A DNA stretch of 64,000 nucleotides from Cantharellus purpuraceus (Eukaryota; Basidiomycota; Agaricomycetes; Cantharellales; Hydnaceae): NCBI GenBank assembly GCA_025174535.1, contig JALBUN010000010.1:434001-498000 (forward strand), written 5' to 3'. Below are positions 1 through 10,593 of the stretch, piece after piece. The translations under genes and the position numbers were made by a program. Positions within the stretch are counted from its first letter, which is position 1. Each line of letters begins with the position of its first letter. The notes under the pieces are model-generated. The model saw nothing but the letters and a program-made list of their open reading frames with translations, was not told the origin of the DNA and did no database searches.

Positions 1-1240
1 GCAGCCGGCTCTCCCCTTTTGGACCAGGCATTTGGCCTGAATTCAAGCTCAGATGTCTCTGATCAATAAATATTCTGTAACTTAACAACCACAGCCTCTC
101 AGGGCACTATTTTCCGTGCAGATCATCACCTGAGATGTGGCTATCCATGGCTGTCCAAACCAGTGCAGAAAACAGGGTGGACACCCTTCTTTTTGCCTGA
201 TCAGTGCCTAGTTCAGGGATCAGATCAGCTGATGGGTGATCAAATCAGGTGATTGCCTTGGAATATTCTACCCCTTTCCATAACATTCTAGCTGTTTCCC
301 TCTATTATTAGATAGAACTTTCTAGAACCATTATTCAGCTCCTGATCAGTGTTAGTGCTGTGATCAGATCCTGTGATTGGCTTGGAATATTCTACCCCTT
401 TCTTCCACCTTCCACAACCTTCCAGTAGTTTCCATCTATTAATAGGTAGAATATTCCAGAAGCATTAGTCAGCCCCTGTAAATACAATATATAAGGAGGC
501 CATTCTGCCTCTGAAAGAATAACATATCATCATATTCTACCCATCTTCTGCACACCAGTGTGACTAGAGTGACATACAGTGTCATCCTCTATCTCAGTAA
601 CTGTTGATTACCAGTTCAAGGATCTTTTACAGTTGTGTAACTGTACTTGATTGCACTCAAAGTAGTGATATTCCTGCTTTGGGCATGAGTGTAGTATCTG
701 CCTCACATGACTACGAATCTACAGGGTGAGATTGTCTGTCAATAGTCCTGCCATTAGTGCTCTTGTTTAAGTTACTAGTGTGTACTGCCTTTGCAGAGCA
801 TTAGAAGCTTGAACTCGTGTGAAGCAGTTGCTAGACTACTTCACACATCGCTGTTACCCGCTTCTGAGTGCCACTGGTTGGACAGTTGGATTCATCCACC
901 TACTTCCTTTAGCCTCTAAGTGCATTCCCATCTTTTTGGAATGTCTGGACCCCTAAGCGTCCGTGAACTCTAGACTCTGGAAGTCTTATTCATTTCTTGC
1001 TGCTAAGAAACGTATTACCTTTCTGCGTATAGTCTGCATTGACCAATACAAAGGATTGTAACCAAAGTACAAACATTAAATCGTTTCTGGAGTTGTGCTG
1101 CAGCAGGGTTTGATATTCTTCTCAGCTGTTCATTCACGGAATTGTGGTGATTTAGAGTTTGCCCTAACACCATAATTTTGCAGGTTCCAAAACATGAGTC
1201 CCTGCTCATGTCACAACACTTGGTGAACCACTGTCTGATG
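1..1240. repeat. Dispersed repeat copy, family A (LTR-like, degenerate)
   Basis: The segment is repeated in inverted orientation at about 27970-28355 and continues at 38352-38750, on the far side of a gypsy insertion, so the two pieces together rebuild this copy. A TATA-like TATATAAG lies at 488-495 and is followed by a region resembling an R/U5 leader, which suggests a retrotransposon LTR or leader read on the plus strand. The only ORF of note (minus, 1015-1209) matches no retroelement protein I recognise and is probably not coding. No other gene is seen. Confidence 0.6.
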
Positions 1241-1443
1241 CTCAGCTGCCTCTACCACTCCCAAGTGTGCATAGATGCATCCCACATAGATCTGTTCAAA
1301 ACCCCATCATACCACACATCTTAAGGCCCCATGTCCTGGCTTCTGATCATTTCCTTTACTGGTTCACACCCTATGCTCTAGACCAACTCAATGACCTTGA
1401 ATGACTGTTTCCACCTGATATTATCATAAAGAATCATATCATA
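1241..1443. other. Unassigned sequence between repeat and recombinase relic
   Basis: No gene or structure recognised. It may be the 5' part of the tyrosine recombinase element, since the coding-like frame begins just downstream. Confidence 0.3.
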
Positions 1444-2438
1444 ATGATTCTGTGTGTGGCCCCTGGAACCCTCTCTAATTATGCTGCAGGCCTAATACAT
1501 TTTACCAAATTCTGCAATGATTTTTCTGTTCTTGAGTGTGACCATATGCCTGCATCTGAAAACCTCTTATCTCTGTTCATATCAACATCCAGTGCAGGAG
1601 TCATAGGACACAGCACTATTCAAACATGGGTGGAGGGTCTAGAGCTCTGGCATTGTGTAAATGGTGCACCTTGGCATGGTGGAAAGGCATTACACAGGAC
1701 AATTGAAGGTGCAGTCCAAGTGGCACCTGCTTCCTCACACCACCCACTATGGCAGCCTGTCACCTACCATCATTTACATGCCCTATGCTCATCTCTTGAC
1801 CTGACCAATGCTTTTGACATAGCCATCTTTGCCATAGCTTGCATGTCATTCTGGGGGTGCTGTCATTTGGGTAAAACTTTGGTCTGTTTGACACTTTTGA
1901 TCATGCTTACTCAAGAGCAGGTGAGCTTCTGGTCAACAATGAGTTTGTACCAGGCAAACACATGTCACACAAGTGCAATATCTCACATGGCACAACATTG
2001 AGTGGTATTGCTTATTCATCATTCCTCTTGCCATGTACCAAAACCAAACCCAGAGGAGACGTTGTTAGTATCATGCATTCTTCATGTCCCTGTAGCCCCA
2101 CCACTGCTCTTCACCATCATCTCAATTCAAACACTGCTATTCCTGATGACACCCCACTCTTCACTTTTGAAACTGCCAGTGGTGGATGGTCACCTCTGCA
2201 CTGTTCATGGTTTATGACTAGGTGCAACTCCATATGGAGATCTATGAACTTCAAGGAGATGCAGGGACATGGTTTCTGGATAGGGGGAATGACCCTGTGG
2301 ATTGTTATGGTACAAGGACAATAGTCATTGCTGGTGTTTCTGGTGTATTGGAGAAAGTGTGAAGAAATCTTGCCCCTCTTTATCAGTTTTTCATTTGTGA
2401 GCTTCTATCATTATGACTATGTCCAACTTTCAAAATAG
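1444..2438 (+). pseudogene. Fungal tyrosine recombinase-like (DNA breaking-rejoining enzyme) relic
   Basis: Two overlapping frames together give the layout of the basidiomycete tyrosine recombinase-like family: an N-terminal SAM-like helical half (1444 to about 1880), then the catalytic half (about 1890-2438). The frame changes near 1870-1895. Landmarks are KTKPRGD near 2040-2055, an HxxR-region motif reading HGFWIGG near 2270, and a candidate nucleophile Tyr in VYWRKCEEIL near 2345-2375. Catalytic positions look broken: the first Arg context reads CCHLGK where CRLGE is usual, and the HxxR Arg is Trp. An in-frame TAG at about 2322 sits where the family has a Trp. This is an inactive relic of a Crypton-like or domesticated recombinase family. 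The family call rests on remembered motifs. Confidence 0.7.
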
Positions 2439-2517
2439 AATCATGCATTCCAGCTGATGGGGAGCCAGTCAGGGCCCATCTGTCCATTTGCTGTGCAAAC
2501 TAATTCACAGGTGATAT

Positions 2518-2936
2518 GGGCCCCCCCCAATATTCAGACTTCATGTGCAAGGAATCCAGAATAGTTATTATCTGGAAATCCCTCAACCCCACTGTTCACC
2601 ATTCTCAACCTCAGAACTTAGATAGCTAGCAATTGAGCATAACTTGAGGTATGAGATGACTAAGCTCAAGAACAGCTGCGTAAGATGAGTCAGAGAAAGA
2701 TTGGATAATCATTCTCTTCTCTCTCTCTGACAGTCATCTTGGGAGCCTGAGTCACAATCCTGTCTCATGCATGGCCCACCCACCTCTCCCTGATATTAAA
2801 CCCACATCCTGGTCTTTTAAGTCATATAGGCCCCCCCCAATATTCAGACCTCATGCATGAGGAATCTGGAATAGTTATTCTCTGGAAATCCCTCAACCCC
2901 ACTGTTCACTGTTTCTCAACCTCAGAACTTAGGTAG
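2518..2936. repeat. Direct repeat pair of about 110 bp around a 200 bp spacer
   Basis: A block at about 2518-2630 starting with a C-run (CCCCCCCC) recurs at about 2829-2936 in the same orientation with roughly 90% identity by eye. The spacer holds two TGAGTCA motifs (about 2683 and 2745) and a CTCTCT tract. The second copy abuts exactly the point where the downstream RT/RNase H homology stops (about 2936). Possible origins are a truncated LTR or a local duplication at an insertion point. Confidence 0.65.
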
Positions 2937-3385
2937 CCTTTATCATGGACATCATAGTTGAGCTCCACCAGAGTGAAAGTCTGGGAGTGGAAAGCTATCA
3001 GATGGGCCTCATTGTCTGTTGGAGAAACAGTTGAAAGAATGGCCACAAGTGCATAATCAGAGGTGTCAGTTTCAATGATGATTGGAGATCCAGGGTTCCA
3101 TTGCAATAAGACCAGAGTTGTAATGAAAGCTCTCTTTAATATTTCAAAGGATGTCTGACAGGAGTTTGAGAACTCCCATGGAGTTCCTTCATGAGTTAGA
3201 CACATTAGTGGAACTGTAAGATCAGAGTAGTTGAATATAAAATGCCTATAAAAGTTGGCAAATCCTAAGAAGGATTGCATGTCCTTGACTTTGTGAGGTT
3301 CTGGCCATGCTAGGTAATTTTCAGCAAACCTGGCATATGCCAAACCAATAATTATTGGTAAACAAATACACTCTATTGTGGACAA
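2936..3385 (-). pseudogene. Ty3/gypsy RT-RNase H fragment
   Basis: The minus-strand frame encodes the RT thumb/RNase H junction of a Ty3/gypsy polyprotein. It contains SFLGFANFYRHFI, then an RNase H start with ETDTSDYAL and LNYDVHDK. It is a close relative of the same region in the full element at 31480-31850, where the corresponding text reads FLGFANFYRRFI and LNYDVHDKELL. Homology ends abruptly after the DK motif at the direct repeat. It is truncated at both ends, with no gag, protease or integrase alongside, so it is a dead fragment. Confidence 0.85.
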
Positions 3386-4383
3386 CAGTGCACAGGATCG
3401 CAGAAGTAATGCAAATTTCGCACTTCCAGAAACATTCTCATGTACAAAACCAAGGTTAAAGCTTCCGTAATTATAAGTAAAACAGTAAATAGAGTCCGTG
3501 TATCACATAAGTACGCCAGAACATCGAAAGAAAGAATACCGTTATATAATCTGATGGCTGTACAGCACATATCCTGTTGCCAGCAGTATTTTCACGGTGC
3601 CTGCGTTGTTCCTACCAAAGGGTTCGACCAGTGGGTATGAAGTAGGAATCTGCAAATGGCACAAATAGAAGCATACTGAGCTTGGTCAGAGAAGATAGAC
3701 GGTACACGTTTACGTCTTCCCTTGTGCGGCTTTTGCAGATCCACTCCACTTGACTGCACCTCGTCCATGGAGATGTTCATGAAGTAGAGAACCGTAAATA
3801 GGATATAATGGGGTCTCTAAACGATGTCGACAAACCCTAGAGAAGAGACATGCAGTCGCAGCATCGTGGCGGCATGTCGACTTTGGGTAGTCCTCGTGAA
3901 CATGTGGGACAAGAACACACCTGTGTCTTTAAATCCGTGGTATACGCCATTTGACGTGCAACACCCTTCACTTCAACAACTTGCAAAGACTCACCATACT
4001 TATCAATAAGAGAAGTAAAGGCATAATCAATGCACTCGCGTTGCATAAAATACGGAGAAGACTCAGCGAAGTACTAGGTGCCCAGCCTGCCCCAAAGGAC
4101 AAGCACAAGATGCGATAATGCACTACTCTACCCGGGTAAAAAGTAAGAAACTACGTCGGATTCGACTTGCGCGTGAAACACATGCAGGCAATATCATTTG
4201 TATTTCGACAAGTTATACGGATGGTGTACTCACGACGGCGAATAAGGCTTGTGCCTAACCCGGTCAACGCAGGGATCGAGTCGATCACAGGAATCTCGTA
4301 CATACGTACTCAGTGGAACGTGACAGGCTTCGCACGCACCTCCAAACTATATCGCATAAACAGCATCATCTCTGGCGCTTATT
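3386..4383. other. Intergenic region, no gene recognised
   Basis: Several short ORFs of 60-90 codons lie on both strands (for example minus 3592-3780 and 3837-4046), but none shows a recognisable domain or a convincing exon chain. Composition resembles the unique part of the window rather than the repeats. The right part should contain the 3' UTR of the RBM25-like gene. Confidence 0.4.
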
Positions 4384-6654
4384 TTATCCCACCAATAACC
4401 TCCCACTGTCCAACCCCTCGCCATAGGCCATACTTTCGAATGTGATCTGACGCCACAGAGCGATCGCGAATTCTTCTGCTTCTTCGACGAGGACCTGGGG
4501 TGACAGGGGCGTGAGCGGAAATGATGCCTATTGAAGACACTCAACGGAGCTTGCTCACCGGTTCCAGCCCTTCGACGAGCTTCTGAGGGCCCTTTTTATC
4601 TTTCAAATGTTCCACAACGAACATGACCAAGTCATCGTCCTCAAGCTCACCCAGGTACTCCGTCATCTTACGTTTGATGACAGGCTCAAGCTTGCGGTCC
4701 ACCAGTTGCTGTCAAGGTGACATGAGCCATATTCTCTTCAAAATGATGTGTTGCCAATGACGCACCTCATTGACAGCATCCCACCGGACCTTGACTTTCC
4801 ATAGTGTCTCCTTATCAGTAGGCACCGACTCCTTGATCTTCTCAAGTCTCTGCCGTGCCTTCTCACCACTTTCAGTAGCACTGAAATCCAACTTGATGAG
4901 AGAAGCCTTGCGCTTGCGAACCCCTTCCTCTTCTTCCTCTTGGCCAAATACAGGTACCGGAGCGGCACCTTCCGTAGTAGCAGGCGCTTTGGCGCTTGGC
5001 GCTGGTGCCAAACTAACTTGCAACTTGACTGGCGCACCATCATCAAGAAGCAGGCCCGCTTTGCGCTGTTCCTCGGCGAGTGAACGCATCTCTTCCATTT
5101 GTCGTGCGAGGAATGCTTCTGACTCATGACGAAGATGCTCCGCTTCTGTCGCTTCAAGGTCACGTGATGCACGGTCTGCAGCCTCCTCTTGCGCCAAGTG
5201 TCGTCGACGGGCAGTTCGCCATCGTGACCTAAAAGCAAGGGGTTTTTCAGGGATTGCAATCTAGGGAGGCTAGATGAGTGTCCTTACCGATCAGTATAGA
5301 ACAGCTCGTCACTCTCGTCATCATCCCACACATCGAGACGGGAATGCATTTCCACCTTGTCCCGTTCTTCAGCTTCTTTTTGTAGCCGTTCCCGTTGAAG
5401 TGCACGCTCAAGGTTACTTATGCGTTGGCGTTCACGCGGTTCATACCGTCGTTCCCGCTGGCAATAAAGATATCAATGACAAAGAACAAGCCAAGTACAG
5501 ACAACGCACATCTCGGAACGATTCATTTTCATCACGAGCCCTGGCATCCTTCCGATCCTGCTCTCGTTGTTCATCCGTTTTTCCGGTTTCACCAGTCATC
5601 TCACTCTGAGGGACGAAACCGACAGGTTTGCTGTAGCCTTGAGCGCCCGGACCATGTCCCCCTTGTTGCCACGGTGATGTTTGTTGCTGCCCTTGCCCGC
5701 GACCCCAAGCTCGTTCTTTCGGTCCACTGGGTGCATTAACAGGACCCTTAGGTGGAGTACCAGTTGCCACGCCACGTCCGGCACCAAAGGCAGTCGTATT
5801 GCCAAAGGCCATACCGCGCTCACGCTCATCCTTTAATTTCTCCCGCTCTCGTTTGGCGGCCCGTTCTCGGAAAAGAGCAATTTCGGAAATGACGAGCCCA
5901 CGTTGAGCCTCAGGAAGCTCCGCTTCTTGGAGATCGTGGAGGTGGGGTGGAATGATATAGCGCTCCTTCTCGCCATTTCCATCACCAGCATCCGCGGATA
6001 CCTTGAGCGTGTTGACGACACTATCAATTTTTGCCTTGGCTTCTTGAGTTTTTGTATTATCGCCCTAAGGAACAGACATCAGCCTTATCCAGAGTAAGAC
6101 GAGACTAGGAGCTTACATCCGTCGGAACTCGTTGAGCTTGGTATGCATTAATAAAAGCCGTGGTTTTCTCATCTGCCTTGACCTAACAACACGTTGGCCA
6201 GTACTTTATAGTAGAATAGACATATTACTCACCAACAATTTCTTGTTAGCACACCCATCTTCTAGCGCAGGTAGTTCGACCCCATTCAGAAGTTGAAGTG
6301 CTCTCAAGGCACCTTCCGGATCCTGAAACTCAGCAAAACCAAAGCCCTGTGGCTTGTTGGCCGGTGTGATTAACCGCTTGAACGAGTTCAATGGACCGCA
6401 AGCCTGGCAGATAGCAGTGAATAACTGTTCATATCATTCTTGCATAAAGAACATACCCCAAGCATTTCATTCAGATGCTGATCTGTGATTCCTCCCGATA
6501 TAGAGCCTACAAAGAGCGTTGTGGTTCTCGAAGGCTGGGCATTGACGAACTGGGGATGCATATGCTGTTGCTGTGCGAGAGCCGCGATTGAGGGGCCTTG
6601 ACCATAGGGCGTCGGGCGCATGCCCAACCCCATGCGATTCGGGATCGGTTGCAT
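4384..6654 (-). CDS. RBM25-like splicing factor (RRM + PWI)
   Basis: The eight-exon model has exons 6457-6654, 6233-6403, 6117-6182, 5510-6064, 5288-5457, 4766-5228, 4559-4708 and 4384-4494. All introns are GT...AG and phases close, giving 627 residues. The N-terminus is Met/Gln/Pro-rich. An RRM follows (about residues 50-125) with RNP2-like TTLFVGSI and RNP1-like KPQGFGFAEF. The middle is a long Arg/Glu/Lys-rich, charged segment, and the C-terminus is a PWI domain (about 535-627) containing QLVDRKLEPVIKRKM and EEFAIALWR. This order is typical of RBM25, a U1 snRNP-associated regulator of 5' splice-site choice that acts in the nucleus. The ATG at 6654 opens the frame directly before the RRM linker. 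An upstream non-coding or short coding exon near 6700-6800 cannot be excluded. Confidence 0.9.
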
Positions 6655-7573
6655 AAAAAATTCTTGGAATAGACTGAGTACGAGCAAATCTCAGGTGTAC
6701 CGTATCGTGCGAGCGCCCTAGCTGAAGAAGAGGAACGACCCAGCAGATAGAAATCTGACTGCAGTGGCGGTTTGACGGAAGATGTGATAGCCGTCACACT
6801 TCGAGGTCACGCTGTACTCTTTGCTTTCCGCCAAAACTGAGAGGCTTAAGAGCTGGATACACGCTCACTCGACGGAATCCCAACAGCTGTTTAGTACAAC
6901 AATACACGCAGTCTGCCTTGGAACCCATCGCACAACTTAATTATTGAATCTTCGTACTAGCCTGAGTCCCTTTCAGAATATGCTCAGCGCAGGCTTTCAT
7001 TTGTACTGTCTGGCTGGGTGCCTCGACCAAGCCTTTCCCACCATCGATATACCTCTGTTTGGACGATTATTCATTGAGGTGAGAAAGTCTAGTTCATCGT
7101 TCCTTTAGAATCTCTGAAATTGTGAAGGATGGCTACGATGATTAGCTACCATGTATCACTCACTGCATAGAAAATTGTGAGCGCTATGTTTAGCACCCTA
7201 GAAGTTCATGTGAGTCAGTTGTGCATACCTTGAGTAAAGCTCCATCATCAGCTCCATCATCCTGGCCTGACTGAACTGGGCGCCTTGGAATTGAGGTGTA
7301 TAAGTATTTGTGCAGGCCCAAAAGCATAGATGACTTGGTGTAAAGATTGATCGTCTTAAGTACACGCGGTGGCCTCCCACATGACAGTAGTTTGCTGGCT
7401 TCGGTGGCACCTCAATTTGTTATATGGGCTGCCAGGCCGGTGATGCCGTCCGTGACTGGCGCAAGTTGACAGATGGCGCAGCTCCAATGATGGGCAGGCC
7501 ACTAGCGGTATGAATTATAAAGTTTGGAGAAGTTTTATGCAGCACCCCCAGTGACCTTCGGATCCAAGTTATC
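6655..7573. other. Divergent intergenic region between RBM25-like and FAD oxidase genes
   Basis: This should hold the promoters of both divergent neighbours and the 5' UTR of the RBM25-like gene. No additional gene recognised. A 70-codon minus ORF (7198-7410) has no recognisable features. Confidence 0.4.
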
Positions 7574-9761
7574 ATGGTTTCTCTCAGGATTGCGCACACT
7601 CTCGCCGCCTACCTCTGGCTTGTTTTTGGCATAGATGTCATTTCTAATCCATCCAGTAGTTGCCGCACTCAGCCAGGGGACCCTTCCTTCCCGTCGGCTC
7701 ACCAGCTTGCTCAATTCAACTCCTCGATCGATGGCCGCTTGATGCTTGTTGTCCCTTCTGGGAAATTCTGTCAAAGTCTTCAAGGAGGGTGTTCTGATGC
7801 TCAATGGAACGATCCAACGTTCAGAGAGGCTATTCCAGGTTCTATGCTTCAAGTGAGTACGCTGCACTCTACTTGTCCAAATAGTCTTTATGTGACCTTC
7901 ATCGGCTTGCAGACAAATTGGGAGCAGGTAATCATGGCCTGTGATTCAGTGGCACCACTTTTCATCAGAGACTACAGGATTTCTCGTCCAACCCCCCTTC
8001 ACTCTGCTTCCGCAACACTAGTTGCGGCCAGGGTTCTGTCCCTGTTCTTGGTATCAATGCCACATCAGTCGCTCACATTCAGGTACAAAATTGAACCTTT
8101 TGCCTGCCTTTACATTGACCAACTTTCTTCCAAGACTGGCGTGCGCTTTGCTCAAGTTCACAATCTGAAAGTTGCTGTCAAGGCGTCTGGTCATGACTAT
8201 CTAGGTCGCTCCACTGCGAAGAACTCTCTTCTCTTCTGGACCCGTAATTTCAAGAATATCACCTTCCATGATTCTTTCGAAGTAGGGGGTCATGACAGGG
8301 GAAGTGCTGTCACTGTTGGAAGTGGTGTAGGGTTCCACACGCTTTATGAAGCTGCCAAGGCTCAAGGCAAAATGGTCGTTGGTGGTACAGGTGCATCCAT
8401 CGCTGCGGCTGGAGGATACCTCCAGGGAGCAGGACATGCTCTGATATCTCCTCTACATGGCCTCGGATCTGACAATGCCTTAGGTATTTCCAGAAAGGCT
8501 TGCCATATTCCGGATTCTGCGGCTGATCTGTGTTTCAGAGTTTCAAATCGTCATTGCAAATGGCAGCCTTGTCACTGCATCAGAAGCATCAAATCCAGAG
8601 CGTAAGCGTTGAGTTGTCAGCGTCCATCTCACAGCATACAGACCTATCTACTTCATAGTTTTCTGGGCCCTACGGGGTGGAGGAGCCGGAAGTTGGGGTG
8701 TCATCATCAGTGCAACGATCCGCACGTTCCCTACTTTCGACGCCGTATCTCATGAAGTCTTGATTTCTCTAAACTCTTCGACAGCTGCAGTACAGTTGGC
8801 GGTCTTGCACGCTTCACATATCTTTGACTGGGATCACCTTCAGGCTGGCCACTACTTCTACCTTACGGGACCACCTGCGCTGCCGTCGTTCACGTGGGCT
8901 CTGACGACTCTCTTCCCAAATACCTCTGTGGCCATCGCAAATGCATCTTTGACACCCTTCTTGAACGAGGCCGCAGCCTTGGCGACTTCTATCACTACCA
9001 CAGTCGCATTAACATCCGTCAACGATGCGGTCGGTACATCTGATGCTGCGGGCATGGACGTTATTTTGGGATCAAGACTAATCCCTGCAGACGTGTATCG
9101 CGGTAATTTGTCCGCTATAGGAGAAACATATCAAAAGTTATTAGATGCGAACGTATCAGCGTAAGAGTTTGTCTTAGCTCCTTTTTCCAGTTTCTCTGGC
9201 TTATTTTCATTACACCCACCACTGACCTTGACGTTGGCAGTATTCTAGGCCATATGGTAGCTGGAGGTAAGCCAACAGCTATTTGTGCGCGCGCCAAAGT
9301 GTCACACAATCCGTCGTTTCACTTTTTTTCAGGCCAAGTTTCCAAAAATGCTGATATCCAATCTGCTGTGATTCCCCAATGGCGCACTGCAAAGGCACAT
9401 GTCAGTTGGCTGTTCCTTTGTTTCCTGCTCATCAATGGCGCTCATTCCATGAATAATTTAGATTATTATCGGAGAAATATGGATCGATTCGACGCCTACT
9501 GATACGGTCAACGCGATCCATGATGAATTCACACAGAATATAGTCCCCATTCTTGATGCCCTTGCCGGTGGCCCGGGAAGCGGCTCGTACTCGAATGAGG
9601 CAGATGTTCGCGAGCCTGATTTTCAAACAACATTCTTTGGACCGAACTACTCGCGCCTAAGCGCTATCAAGGAGGTGTACGATCCAAATGCACTGTTCAT
9701 TGTTGGTGCAGGCGTGGGGTCCGAAAAGTGGGATGAAGACGGGCTCTGCAGGCTTGCTTAG
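7574..9761 (+). CDS. Secreted FAD-linked oxidase, berberine bridge enzyme family
   Basis: The nine-exon model has exons 7574-7852, 7913-7927, 7969-8082, 8135-8483, 8539-8601, 8659-9160, 9241-9266, 9333-9400 and 9462-9761. Phases close and it encodes 571 residues. It includes a 15 nt micro-exon reading TNWEQ, the family motif that leads into the FAD domain. The N-terminus is a hydrophobic signal-like segment. The FAD-binding PCMH domain shows SGHDYLGRS, whose His is the usual covalent FAD-histidyl site, then VVGGTGASIAAAGGYLQG and ALRGGGAGSWG. The C-terminal BBE domain has EVYDPNALFIV and GVGSEKWDEDG. Members oxidise sugars, alcohols or alkaloid-type substrates outside the cell; the substrate cannot be told. 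Divergent from RBM25 and next to the Zn2Cys6 regulator. Confidence 0.93.
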
Positions 9762-10593
9762 AGGACTCTAGAGATTATTTTCTGCCCTCAATTCCATAAT
9801 GCAGACTTTATCTTCACCTTTAGTCGGCGCAACTGTCTGTCCGCAGCATTCTGTATCAACACAGTTCTCGTTTATACAAGGGCGATATGAATTCTGAGAA
9901 AATGTCTCGAAAGTAGCGATTGAGGCATCAAGTATCTGAATGTAAGACAGTTTTGAAGCCCTATCATCGTTAAAAGTTATGTGCTAGCAAACCCGTCACA
10001 ACAGTTCGCAGCAAGTAGGACGCCGAAGTCATATAGGTAAGACTCGGCATCCTAATCAAACTTTCAAACCTGACAGGCCAGTGAAATGGGCGCTTGAGCG
10101 AAAAGGAGGAAAATGGGAAGGAGGAAGGGAAGCATGAAAGGAAAGCATGACAAGGAGAATTCTCATAATTGGGACAAATGCCTACCCTAACGAACGTTAT
10201 GGATAGTTGGATCGTCTCTTCGTGGGATGTAAGGGAAATCGTGTGTTGGGTTGTGTAGAGCAGATAGGACGTTGTCAAATTGTCGCCGGCCATTGGCTAG
10301 ATGATCTGCCAGTTTGCCAGCTACCAGCCTGATTATTATCAGCATACATAACAGGGAGGTCCCAGGGCTGTCGACTTTCATGGCTCTGGCCGACTGATGG
10401 TTGAGGATCGCACTGGATCGGTTCCTGTGGGGTCCCTGTCATGCCTGTAAACGCTTGAACAGGGCCCCAACTGGACGAAGGAAAAGACTCTGTCGGATCC
10501 CATGATGATGAGTGTTTGGGATCCTCTTGATCCTCACAATACTGAGTAGGTGGCGCCGCCTATAATATCGTCAGAGGATAGAATGGAAAGGTG
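9762..10593. other. Convergent intergenic region
   Basis: This lies between the 3' ends of the FAD oxidase and the Zn2Cys6 regulator genes, so it should hold both 3' UTRs. Short minus ORFs at 9970-10293 and 10187-10381 show no domain and overlap each other. No other gene is seen. Confidence 0.45.

Noticed and set aside
1015..1209. Minus-strand 64-codon ORF in repeat A, first considered a copia gag piece
   Set aside because: It matches no gag motif, and the homologous copy at 28000-28150 has stops; the TATA-like box implies plus-strand transcription.
8201..8437. Minus-strand ORF overlapping the FAD oxidase
   Set aside because: Shadow of a well-supported exon in the opposite strand.
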